Origin: Treponema sp. OMZ 838
GTDB lineage: Bacteria; Spirochaetota; Spirochaetia; Treponematales; Treponemataceae
Direction: 5' to 3'
DNA length: 64,000 bases
Assembly (NCBI RefSeq): GCF_000775995.1
Contig: NZ_CP009227.1
Location: forward strand, 124,001 to 188,000
Positions 53,722 through 62,704 of the stretch are shown in pieces; positions within the stretch are counted from its first letter, which is position 1; every line of letters begins with the position of its first letter. A program made the translations under genes and the position numbers. The notes below the pieces were generated by a model. It was given only the letters and a program-made list of their open reading frames with translations. It did no database searches and was not told the origin of the DNA.

Positions 53722-55284
53722 ATGAAACGTATGTTGAAGCTCTGTGCCGCACTGTTGATTGCCGGTACCTTGCTGAGCGGGTGCAATACGAAAAAAACGG
53801 ACGCATCCGCAGCGAAAACCAATTCGGAAAAGCCGATTGAAATCTCATTGTACTATTCAGACAATGCAACGCTTCCCTTCAAAGCCGATTGGCTGACCGT
53901 GCAGGAATCGGAAAAACGCTCAAACACAAAACTGCACTTTGAGCCGATACCGATTGCCGATTACAACACCAAAGTATCGTTAGCCTTAAATACCGGCAAC
54001 GGCCCCGATGTAATCCTTTACCAAAACACGAACGGCGAAAACGGTTCATTGGCATTAAACGGCGCGCTTATTCCGATCAGCGACTATGCCGAATGGACTC
54101 CGAACTTTAATGCACAAGTAAAAAAATTCGGATTGGAAAAAGACATCGACGCAGTGCGCCTAAAGGACGGAAAATATTATTATCTTCCTTCTTTATTTGA
54201 TGTTCCTTTTTACGACGGCGGATTGATTTTACGCGAAGACATGCTGAATAAATACGGCCTCTCTCAGCCGAAAACATTCGATGACCTCTATGTCTTCTTA
54301 AAGAAATACAAAAAAGATAATCCCGACTCCTACCCCCTGACCATTTTGGCCGGCCCGCGGGTTTTATATAGAATGACAATGCCGTCATTCGGCATCAGCC
54401 TCGGCAAAAATTCTTCAACCGGTACCGGCGTTTTAAGCTGGGACTATGCAAAGGGTAACTATTTTGCAGGCGCCGTAACGGAAATGTATAAGGCCTATGC
54501 ACGTTTCCTTGCAAAGCTCTACAAAGAGGGACTGCTGGATCCTGAAATGGCAGAGCCTATCGATGGTGATAAATGGGCGCAAAAGCTCGCTACCGGCAAA
54601 GCGGTTGCCACCTATGCGTACTATGACCAAATCGGTGGCGTTACGGGTAAATCGGCTATCGAAGGCTTTAAGCTGCAAATGTATCCGCCTCTTGCAGGCC
54701 CTGCAGGCGCACACCATCAGCCCAAGAGCAGAACACAATGGGGTATCATGTTCCCGTCAAAGACAGCAAAACGCGCTGACTTTGAACAAATTGTTCGTGC
54801 AATCGACAACATTTTCTTCAGCGATGAAGGTGCAAAACTCTGGTGTCTCGGAGTAGAAGGCGTAACCTATACGGTTGAAAACGGTAAAATCAAGTATGCA
54901 AAGGAAATTACCGAAGCTCCTGAAGGTGTTTACAAGACGATGCAGTTGAAATACGGATGCGGCGCCGATACGACGCAGCTGGTATGGATTAACAGCAGAG
55001 AAATGACCAAGTACGATGACAATTATGCTCGTATCAATGCAGAAGTAGAAAAGATGGATATGGCGATCCAGCCGATTCCCCCTACTCCGCTGTTTGATGA
55101 TGCTGTCGCGGAAGAAGCAGGTATTCTACGTACTCCGCTCTTAGATACATTTGAAAAATGGAACAATGATTTTATCACCGGGAAAAAAGATCTTGATAAG
55201 GATTGGAATGCCTATGTTACCGAAATGAATAATGTCGGCATTGAAAAGTACCTTACACTCTATAACGAGCACGTAAGGAAATAA
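53722..55284 (+). CDS. Sugar ABC transporter substrate-binding lipoprotein (family 1)
   Basis: The 520-residue protein has a lipobox (LLSGC, Cys21) and a family 1 solute-binding fold (FEPIPIADYNTKVSLALNTGNGPDVILYQNTNG). It binds an oligosaccharide and hands it to the permeases encoded next. ATG at 53722 follows CGGAGG. The neighbouring GH2 genes fit glycan use. The ATPase subunit is not in the window and is probably shared from elsewhere. Confidence 0.88.
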   Translation: MKRMLKLCAALLIAGTLLSGCNTKKTDASAAKTNSEKPIEISLYYSDNATLPFKADWLTVQESEKRSNTKLHFEPIPIADYNTKVSLALNTGNGPDVILYQNTNGENGSLALNGALIPISDYAEWTPNFNAQVKKFGLEKDIDAVRLKDGKYYYLPSLFDVPFYDGGLILREDMLNKYGLSQPKTFDDLYVFLKKYKKDNPDSYPLTILAGPRVLYRMTMPSFGISLGKNSSTGTGVLSWDYAKGNYFAGAVTEMYKAYARFLAKLYKEGLLDPEMAEPIDGDKWAQKLATGKAVATYAYYDQIGGVTGKSAIEGFKLQMYPPLAGPAGAHHQPKSRTQWGIMFPSKTAKRADFEQIVRAIDNIFFSDEGAKLWCLGVEGVTYTVENGKIKYAKEITEAPEGVYKTMQLKYGCGADTTQLVWINSREMTKYDDNYARINAEVEKMDMAIQPIPPTPLFDDAVAEEAGILRTPLLDTFEKWNNDFITGKKDLDKDWNAYVTEMNNVGIEKYLTLYNEHVRK

Positions 55285-55327
55285 CCTCTTGCTGCGCCTG
55301 CATAAGCATCGCTTTGCGGGCGTATTG

Positions 55328-55370
55328 GGCATCTCTGAAAACTCGATTAGCTTTTAGAGATGCCTTATTA
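55328..55370 (+). terminator. Internal hairpin after the binding-protein gene
   Basis: GGCATCTCT / AGAGATGCC stem followed by TTATTATT lies between the binding-protein gene and the first permease gene. Partial termination here would favour the binding protein. Confidence 0.65.
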
Positions 55371-55381
55371 TTTTTAACACT

Positions 55382-56293
55382 ATGAATCAAAGAACAAAAC
55401 GCTATTTTCATCAATATTGGCAGCTTTATGCGATGCTTCTGCTGCCCTTAATTTATTTTATCATATTTAAATATGTTCCGATTTTCGGTAATGTACTTGC
55501 ATTTAGACGATACCGTCCGGGACTCGGCGCATTCGGCACCGAATGGGTAGGGCTGCGCTATTTTACGATGTTTTTTAAAGACCCTGCTTTTTGGCGCGCA
55601 TTTAGAAATACGCTGACTCTATCGCTAATGAATTTACTCATAAACTTCCCGATACCGATTATCTTTGCACTCCTCTTAAACGAAATACGTTCCGTTTTTT
55701 TAAAGAAATTCGTACAGACGGTTTCATATATGCCGCGCTTTATTTCAACCGTTGTCGTTATTGCAATGGCTGCGGAAATTCTTTCGCCGAGTACCGGTAT
55801 TTTAAATCTTCTGTTAAAAAACACGTTCGATATGCAGCCGATCTATTTTATGAACGAACCGTCCTATTTTAGAACTTTGTACATCTTCACCGACACATGG
55901 CAATATATGGGTTGGACTGCCATTATCTATCTTGCGGCAATTACAGGGATTAACGAAGAATTATACGAGGCGGCGAAGATCGATGGAGCAGGAAAATTGC
56001 AGCAGATACTGTATATCACTATACCATCCATCCTGCCGACTATTATGGTTATGCTTATTCTGGAAATAGGCAGATTACTGACGCTTGGCTTTGAGAAGAT
56101 ATTGCTTATGTATACCCCAAACAATGCGGACGTCAGCGATATTATCGCAACACTTGTATACCGTACCGGCTTAGCAAATCAAAATTATTCGTATGCAACC
56201 GCAATCGGATTATTTACCGGCGTTATCGGCATTTTCCTCGTTGCCTCTGCAAACGCTGTAAGCAAACGCCTCACCGACGAAAGTATCTATTAA
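55382..56293 (+). CDS. Sugar ABC transporter permease (LplB-like)
   Basis: The 303-residue protein has six membrane helices and the EAA loop NEELYEAAKIDGAGKLQQILYITIPSI. It forms the channel with the second permease. It starts 12 bases after the internal hairpin, and the next permease starts 13 bases later. The LplB/YtcP style is typical for complex-sugar importers. Confidence 0.9.
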   Translation: MNQRTKRYFHQYWQLYAMLLLPLIYFIIFKYVPIFGNVLAFRRYRPGLGAFGTEWVGLRYFTMFFKDPAFWRAFRNTLTLSLMNLLINFPIPIIFALLLNEIRSVFLKKFVQTVSYMPRFISTVVVIAMAAEILSPSTGILNLLLKNTFDMQPIYFMNEPSYFRTLYIFTDTWQYMGWTAIIYLAAITGINEELYEAAKIDGAGKLQQILYITIPSILPTIMVMLILEIGRLLTLGFEKILLMYTPNNADVSDIIATLVYRTGLANQNYSYATAIGLFTGVIGIFLVASANAVSKRLTDESIY

Positions 56294-56306
56294 TACGGAG
56301 TGATCT

Positions 56307-57173
56307 ATGCAATCAAGACAAAAATCGTTCACTATTTTTAATCTTATTCTGTTCATTGTGATGGCGTTTATCGTACTCATCTGCATTGTACCGTTCATAT
56401 ATATGATTGCCCTGTCTTTTTCCGACCCCGCAGCCATCATGCAAAACAAAGTATCATTTTTACCGGTAGGATTTACAACTGCGGCATATAAGCAAATATT
56501 CACATACCCGAATTTCTTTAAAGCATACGGTAATACTATTTTCTATACTTTTTTCGGCACCCTTATTGCACTCTGCTTTACCTCGACTTTTGCGTATCCG
56601 CTTTCAAAGAAGTTTTTACGAGGAACCGGCATCATCATGAAGCTGATAGTCTTTTCGATGTTTTTTTCGGGAGGTTTAATCCCCACCTATCTGCTTATTT
56701 CTTCATTACATTTAACAGGTACGGTATTCGCGATATTGCTTCCCTTTGCCATCAATCAGTTCCACTTGATTATCTTAATAAACTTTTTTAAAGCCTTTCC
56801 GCATGAACTGGAAGAAGCTGCATTGATAGACGGACTCGGCTACTTTAGAATTTTCATGGAAATTGTCATTCCTCTTTCGACTCCTGCTTTAGCGGCAATT
56901 GGTCTCTATACGGCAGTATTCTTTTGGAATGATTGGTTTAACGGATTGATCTACTTAAAGTCTTCACAGTTCCCTGTTATGCTGTTCTTACGCAATATCG
57001 TCAACGGTACGGCAACAATGGGGGATGGAGCCGGCAGCGCAGATATGTCGGTTATCGGTATTTCGATTAAAGCCGCTGTCATTATCGTTTCGACGCTGCC
57101 GATTATCCTGCTTTATCCTTTCCTGCAAAAATACTTTGTGAAAGGGCTGACAATCGGCTCGGTAAAAGGCTAA
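56307..57173 (+). CDS. Sugar ABC transporter permease (LplC-like)
   Basis: The 288-residue membrane protein has six helices and the EAA loop ELEEAALIDGLGYFRIFMEIVIPLS. It is the partner of the preceding permease. A GGAGTG site lies before its ATG. A terminator at 57186 closes the operon. Confidence 0.9.
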   Translation: MQSRQKSFTIFNLILFIVMAFIVLICIVPFIYMIALSFSDPAAIMQNKVSFLPVGFTTAAYKQIFTYPNFFKAYGNTIFYTFFGTLIALCFTSTFAYPLSKKFLRGTGIIMKLIVFSMFFSGGLIPTYLLISSLHLTGTVFAILLPFAINQFHLIILINFFKAFPHELEEAALIDGLGYFRIFMEIVIPLSTPALAAIGLYTAVFFWNDWFNGLIYLKSSQFPVMLFLRNIVNGTATMGDGAGSADMSVIGISIKAAVIIVSTLPIILLYPFLQKYFVKGLTIGSVKG

Positions 57174-57185
57174 ATAGTAAGAAAA

Positions 57186-57213
57186 CTGTCTAAAAACCGA
57201 AGTTTTTGGACAG
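57186..57213 (+). terminator. Terminator of the ABC importer operon (TCTAAAAAC type)
   Basis: CTGTCTAAAAAC / GTTTTTGGACAG stem (one G-T pair) begins 13 bases after the permease stop. Confidence 0.75.
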
Positions 57214-57476
57214 CCCCTTCTCTTTTGAAGACATCTTCAAACTCTTTAGGATATTTTCCTCCTAACAAATGATATGCTTCTATCTAGGTAGTAATTGTAA
57301 ATGTAATATTTTTTCACATCTTTGATTTTCAAAGCAAACAAATCGCCTATAAGTATATAAATAAATATCAATGCAGTCATTACACACCGTTATTCCCCTG
57401 CCAAAATAAAACCTTCCTTTATGTTTCCCGCTATTCTATGCTATACTGTTTTATCTGATGAGAGAAAGGAAAAGAT
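57214..57476. other. AT-rich intergenic stretch with possible gene remnants
   Basis: No sound gene is seen. A minus-strand frame reads AYHLLGGKYPKEFEDVFKRE and another encodes a short hydrophobic peptide of about 44 residues starting with MTALIFIYILIG; these may be fragments of a lost gene. Confidence 0.35.
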
Positions 57477-57956
57477 ATGGCAGATATGTTGGTGAACTTG
57501 CTCCGGCTGCCTCCGGCAGAAGAGCTTTATGCGGAATTGCAGCGGAAATACGATGTGCATATTCGGCGCGCGATGACGCCCGATAAGTTTCGAATCGTTG
57601 AATGGGTGAAAGAACATTCCACTTTAAGCGCAGCAGGCGAATGCGATACCTGCTTTTCCCGCATACCGGTGAGCTGCTTTATCGCTACCCGCGGGCAGAA
57701 CATACTCGGATATGCGTGCTATAACGCAACCGCGCCCGACTTTTTTGGCCCTACAAAGGTATTGGAAGATGAGCAGGGGAAAGGTATCGGCAAAGCGCTG
57801 CTGCTCGCATCGCTCCATGCCCTACGCAACGAAGGGTATGCCTATGCCATTATCGGAGGAGTCGGTCCCGAAGCCTTCTATCAAAAAACCGTCGGCGCCG
57901 TTTTAATTGACGGCTCTACGCCCGGTATTTACAAAGACTTTCTACCGAAACTCTAG
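57477..57956 (+). CDS. GNAT family N-acetyltransferase
   Basis: The 159-residue protein has a GNAT fold: the acetyl-CoA loop EDEQGKGIGKALLLASL, and the C-terminal AIIGGVGPEAFYQKTVGAVLIDGSTPGIY. GAAAGGAAAA precedes the ATG. It is convergent with the ArsM-like gene. Substrate is unknown. Confidence 0.85.
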   Translation: MADMLVNLLRLPPAEELYAELQRKYDVHIRRAMTPDKFRIVEWVKEHSTLSAAGECDTCFSRIPVSCFIATRGQNILGYACYNATAPDFFGPTKVLEDEQGKGIGKALLLASLHALRNEGYAYAIIGGVGPEAFYQKTVGAVLIDGSTPGIYKDFLPKL

Positions 57957-58037
57957 GGCGTGGAGCCTGTGTTTTTATCCCAAAGGTTAGCGATGGGAGC
58001 TGCGCCGAAGGCGTTCCGGAACGAAAGGGTATAACAT

Positions 58038-58793
58038 TTATTTTTCTGCGTAAATGAGGCTGCTTTGGATATAGGTTTTTATTGCCAAGCCGTGTCCCCA
58101 TTTCTTTGCGTATTCGTCTGAAACGTCTTTTGAACGTATGATTATGTTGATAAAGCCGATTTTTTCAAAGGTGTCTTTTATCTGCTCCGCAGACCAAGCT
58201 CCCCCCACTCACGTTTTTACCATATCGGGATCAGAGATCCATTCGTGCGGCAAAGCAGCCTTTAAAGTGATGTCGGAAATCGCGACTCTTCCGCCTTTGC
58301 GAAGACAGCGGTAAAGCTCTGAATACACTCCATATTTATCCGTTGACAAATTTATCACGCAATTACTCATGATGAGATCGAGGGAACTATCGGAAAGCGG
58401 AATATGTTCAATTTCGCCAAGTATAAATTCGCAATTGGTAAACCCGTTTTTTACGGCGATTTCCGAAGCGCGGCTGATCATAGTTTTTGAGCTGTCAAGC
58501 CCGAAAACTTTTCCGTTTTTACCGACAGCTTTTGACGCTATAAAGCAGTCAAGTCCTCTTCCGCATCCTAAGTCAAGGATGGTTTCGTTTAAGCGGGGCT
58601 TGGCAGCTTCTTGCGGATTTCCACAGCCGAGCCCGAGGTCGGCCTCTTTCGGAATGCCGACCAAATCTTGTGCGGCATAGCCTATCGAAGTCGTTATCTT
58701 TTCAGCCTCACCATGTACGGAAAGGCTTCCCTGTGCCAGATTTTCGTAATGCTCTTTGACGGCTTCTTTCACCGCATTCTTATCGTAACTCAT
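58038..58793 (-). CDS. arsM: ArsM-like arsenite methyltransferase, predicted selenoprotein (UGA = Sec195)
   Basis: The frame has 251 codons with one TGA at 58209-58211. Before it lies a full SAM-dependent methyltransferase: GLGCGNPQEAA, TILDLGCGRGLDCF and MSNCVINLS, the first two conserved cysteines of ArsM. At the third conserved cysteine position (CxxGA) the frame reads U-VGGAW, and it continues in phase for 56 residues (QIKDTFEKIGF ...) to TAA at 58038-58040. A stem-loop starts 16 bases after the UGA (58181-58193). It methylates trivalent arsenic if active. A plain reading would give a 194-residue protein lacking the conserved C-terminus. Confidence 0.85.
58181..58193 (-). promoter_or_regulatory. 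Candidate bacterial SECIS stem-loop in arsM
   Basis: The mRNA reads UCUGC-GGA-GCAGA, a 5-bp stem with a 3-base loop containing two G. The stem begins 16 bases after the UGA codon and the loop lies about 21 bases after it, in the distance range of bacterial SECIS elements. Confidence 0.6.
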
Positions 58794-58894
58794 TCAAATG
58801 ATTATATCCTCGCTTGCTCTTTTAGACTATACCGTTCCATGTGAACTGTTTACAATGAGGCATCTCCTAAAACGCTTAAGTGTGTTGCGGTTCT

Positions 58895-61800
58895 TTACTG
58901 AAACAACTCGGCAAGTTCTTCATTGCTCATCTTGCCGATCCACGATTCGCCGCCGCTCAAGGTCATCTGAGAAATATGCCGCTTCTTTTGAATCATCTCA
59001 TCGATTTTTTCTTCAAAGGTACCGGCGCAGATAAAACGGGACACAAACACGGTGTTGTGCTGCCCGATTCGGAATGCGCGGTCGGTCGCCTGATCTTCTA
59101 TCGCAGGGTTGTACCAGAGGTCAAAGTGGATAACGCGGGTCGCAGCGGTAAGGTTTAAGCCGGTACCGCCTGCCTTGAGCGAAATAAGAAAGATGCGTTG
59201 CGCCGGATCGGTTTGGAACGATTCGACCGCGGCCTTCCGTGCGGTAAGCGGCATCTGTCCGTGCAAGAGGAGCGGCTCATCGCCGAATTGCTCCTGTATC
59301 AGCTTCCGCAGTAAAAAGAGCGTTTGCGTGTATTGGCTGAAAATCAGTGTCTTTTCGCCGGCGTCCAATATTTCGCCGAGCAGCTGCATCAGCGCGGCGG
59401 TCTTGCCGGAAAGCGCCGTATCGGTCTGAAAGCTTTCGTCATAGACATGGGGATGGTTGCACACCTGCTTTAAGGCGGTCAGCAGTTTCAGTACCAACGC
59501 ATTCCGCTGAATCCCCTCCTCCGCCTTCAACACGCTTTTCAGCTGCGTTTCAACAAGGCTTTCGTACAGCGCGATTTGCTCCGGCGTCAGGCGGCAGTAT
59601 TGCGGCGTAATCACTTTTTCCGGTAAGTCGGAAATAACGGCGGGGTCGGTTTTAAGGCGGCGGAGTAAAAACGGCGCGGTAATCTTTTGGAATGATTCCG
59701 CAGTCTCCGCATCGCCGTGCAGCTCGATGGGTATGCGCCATTTTTTACGGAAGGTTTCCGAAGAGCCGAGATAACCCGGAATGATAAAATCGAACAAGGC
59801 GCGCATATCCTCAAGGCTGTTTTCAACCGGCGTACCGGTCATCGCGATGCGGGACTGTGCCTGCAAAAGCCTGAGCGCTTGAGCGTTTTTGGTCTGCGTA
59901 TTTTTAACCGCCTGCGCTTCGTCGATAATCAGGCAGTCAAAGGTCTTTTCGGAAAGTTTTTTTACATCCCGCTGGAGGGTCTGATACGTCGTAATATGAA
60001 TGTCAGACTTTGCGGAAAACCGCCGCCCCTGTCCGTGCAAGATTGTACAACGCAGCGACGGAGCAAAGGTGTGCAGCTCATGTTCCCAGTTCGGCAAAAG
60101 ACTTGCCGGAGCTGCGATAAGGATGCCGCTATGCTCAAAGCCCTGTTCTTTCAATTTGAGAATAAGGGCGATAACTTGCAGCGTTTTACCAAGCCCCATA
60201 TCATCCCCCAATAGACAGCCGAAGCCGCTTCTAATGGTAGAATAGAGCCACTGAAAACCTTTTTTCTGATACGGCCGGAGCGTCGCCTGCAATGTGCGGG
60301 GTACTGCGGCATCCGTTTCCCGAAAGAGCGAATAAGAAAACGGCGCGCCGTCCGCCATTACGGTATCTCCGGTCAATGTCCCTTGAATGACCTCATTGAT
60401 GCCGGGTCTTTCGTGCTGCATGGTTTCGAGAAGACGCGCCGTGTGTTCGGGATCGACAAGGATGTAGCGGTCGTTAAATCTCACCAAACCGCTGCTCTGC
60501 TTCATCAATGCGCGGAATTTCTTGGCGCTGATGACGGTATCGCCAAGCATAATGCTGCGGTCATAATCCATCAGATTATCAAGGCTGAGGTACGACTGTA
60601 CGGCGCCGGCTCCCTTTTGTCGTTTCAGCTGGAACACCGCCCGCGGTTTCAGCGCCCGCTGCAACGTCTTAGGCAGCACGACCTCTATCCCAAAACGGGA
60701 GAGGAGCGGCGCCGCCGTCCGTAAAAACACCGCCGTCTCTTCCTGCGTAAGCGGAACCGACTTTTGCCCGATCATCTCCGTTAATTTCGGCAGATATGCG
60801 GAAAGCGCAATCGCGAACTCCACCGTTTTGCTTTCCAGCTGTACGGAGTCGGCGATACGGGAAAACGGTACGAACCGGTTGTTCGTTTCTTCGCTGTGGC
60901 ACACCTCGGCGGAAATCTGAAAGTCAGACTGTTTTGCCTCCTCCAAGATGAGCCGGAAATGGAGGCTGTTGCTGTCGTAGTAGAGCACGGCAAGCCAACG
61001 GGTAATCGATGCGGGAAGGCGGCGCATACCCGGCGCCTTCGTGTTGATAGTCGCGCCTTGGAAAAAGAGAGCCGCAATTTCCTGTTCCGCTTGGCGGATA
61101 CCGGAGGGCATAAAACCGGTAGTATGCACATATTCGGTGAGGAACGCCGTCAGCAGCAGTTCGGTGCAGTACCGCCTGCCCCAGCTCTTAACTTGCGGAA
61201 AAAATGCTTCGGTGATAAAGAGGGCGCAGCGGTCGATTGCTGCGGAAACAGCCTGCGCCGAAGTCAGCGGCTTCCAAAATATCGCCAGTTTCCGCGTTCC
61301 CGGATCGAGGTATACCGCCGGCAGCAGCGCAGACTCGGCGACGAGCCGCTCTCCGAGTGTCAGTACCGTATATGCCGCCTTCATACCATCCGGAGAATCC
61401 GTAAGGGGTGTAACGCCGCGCAACAGGTGAAGTGCTTGCACGAGTGTCAGCGCGGCCTCCGTACCGTTCGGAAGCCGCACGCGGAGCTGCAACGCTGCTT
61501 CTTTCTGCAAGGGGAAAGCCGGAACCTCTGTCGTTTTTTGCGTCGGCAGTTTTGCCGTATCGAGCCGAACCGGCGTGTACAAAAGGCGGCTTGAATCGCA
61601 CAGCGTTGCCGCCGATGCGCAGCCCGTACCGGATTTCATTAAAACGGCAATCCGCTGCTCAAGCGTCAACTCGAATTCTTTGTTCTGCCGGACAATCAGT
61701 TTATGGTATAGCTCTTTAAAGGCAGCCACCAAGTCATCATCATAAAACGGTGTAAGCGGCGGAAGCAGCGCGGAAATCAGCGGTAAAAACGATTCTTCAA

Positions 61801-62629
61801 GTGGAAAGCGGGGAAGCTCCGCGGGTACGTCCAGCGCAGGCTCATCCGCACGGCGCAGGGATAACGGCACCGGATGTTCGTATTCGGGTTCTGACGGCAC
61901 TGAAAAAGACGATGCTTTAGTTGCCCTACCCGCCACGCCGGATTGCCTCGCTTTTCTTTGCGCTCCGGCGGTTGAGGCATTATCGGTTGCCGGTGCAGTA
62001 TTATCCGCCGGTGTAACACCCATTGCGGAATCCGCTGCCGTAGTATCCGCCGGTGATGCGCCCTGCTCCGATACGACGGTTAGAGCCGATTCGGCAGACT
62101 TTTCCCGTGCGGCGGGCAGTATTTTTTCCCGCAGTTCGGCGAGATCGATGCCCGCAAGCTGAAAGAGGAGCCGCGGATCGTGGTCGATTTCTTTTGCCAA
62201 AATATACAGCACCGCAGCGATGTGTTTACACAGGGAGGCGGAGTCGGGACAGGAGCAATCGCTTTCGATAAGGCTCCAGCGGCGGGGAATAAACCGTATA
62301 TCCTTTGCCTCAAAGAGCGTTACAAGACGTTCCGTCATCGTACCGCTTCCCAATGCGATGAAGTCGGCGGGATGCTCCGTTAAGATTTTTTCCAATTTTT
62401 TTCGATTCGGTTCGGAAATACGGGGAAAGGTGAGCGAAATATAGTACCAGGGGTCATAATGCCCCGCAACACGGGCAGCAACTTTATTACCGGTAATAAC
62501 GAGGGAATCTACCTTACCGGTATTCGCGTAACTTTTCCCCCGCGACACCCGCCCGTCGCCGTCATAGCTTTCGATCATCCGTAAAAACCATGCGCCCCAC
62601 GGTGTCATTCCGTACTTACTGCGTGCCAT
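58895..62629 (-). CDS. SNF2-family helicase with SWIM zinc finger
   Basis: The 1244-residue protein has an N-terminal SWIM motif (C125, C127, C134, H136) and a SNF2 ATPase. The motifs are GDDMGLGKTLQVIAL (about residue 807), IIDEAQAVKN (about 901), MTGTPVENSLEDM, FSQYTQTLFLLRKLI and DRAFRIGQ. Such proteins move along DNA using ATP and may remodel bound proteins; bacterial members have uncertain roles. The middle region (about 260-780) is poorly conserved. The gene stands alone between the ArsM-like gene and the NHL/VWA gene. Confidence 0.92.
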   Translation of the reverse strand: MARSKYGMTPWGAWFLRMIESYDGDGRVSRGKSYANTGKVDSLVITGNKVAARVAGHYDPWYYISLTFPRISEPNRKKLEKILTEHPADFIALGSGTMTERLVTLFEAKDIRFIPRRWSLIESDCSCPDSASLCKHIAAVLYILAKEIDHDPRLLFQLAGIDLAELREKILPAAREKSAESALTVVSEQGASPADTTAADSAMGVTPADNTAPATDNASTAGAQRKARQSGVAGRATKASSFSVPSEPEYEHPVPLSLRRADEPALDVPAELPRFPLEESFLPLISALLPPLTPFYDDDLVAAFKELYHKLIVRQNKEFELTLEQRIAVLMKSGTGCASAATLCDSSRLLYTPVRLDTAKLPTQKTTEVPAFPLQKEAALQLRVRLPNGTEAALTLVQALHLLRGVTPLTDSPDGMKAAYTVLTLGERLVAESALLPAVYLDPGTRKLAIFWKPLTSAQAVSAAIDRCALFITEAFFPQVKSWGRRYCTELLLTAFLTEYVHTTGFMPSGIRQAEQEIAALFFQGATINTKAPGMRRLPASITRWLAVLYYDSNSLHFRLILEEAKQSDFQISAEVCHSEETNNRFVPFSRIADSVQLESKTVEFAIALSAYLPKLTEMIGQKSVPLTQEETAVFLRTAAPLLSRFGIEVVLPKTLQRALKPRAVFQLKRQKGAGAVQSYLSLDNLMDYDRSIMLGDTVISAKKFRALMKQSSGLVRFNDRYILVDPEHTARLLETMQHERPGINEVIQGTLTGDTVMADGAPFSYSLFRETDAAVPRTLQATLRPYQKKGFQWLYSTIRSGFGCLLGDDMGLGKTLQVIALILKLKEQGFEHSGILIAAPASLLPNWEHELHTFAPSLRCTILHGQGRRFSAKSDIHITTYQTLQRDVKKLSEKTFDCLIIDEAQAVKNTQTKNAQALRLLQAQSRIAMTGTPVENSLEDMRALFDFIIPGYLGSSETFRKKWRIPIELHGDAETAESFQKITAPFLLRRLKTDPAVISDLPEKVITPQYCRLTPEQIALYESLVETQLKSVLKAEEGIQRNALVLKLLTALKQVCNHPHVYDESFQTDTALSGKTAALMQLLGEILDAGEKTLIFSQYTQTLFLLRKLIQEQFGDEPLLLHGQMPLTARKAAVESFQTDPAQRIFLISLKAGGTGLNLTAATRVIHFDLWYNPAIEDQATDRAFRIGQHNTVFVSRFICAGTFEEKIDEMIQKKRHISQMTLSGGESWIGKMSNEELAELFQ

Positions 62630-62704
62630 GAACTGATTTTATTAGATCGGCGTATCATTCTGCAAAACCGAACAATACGCCGTGTATTCGCGGAACGGCC
62701 GGTT

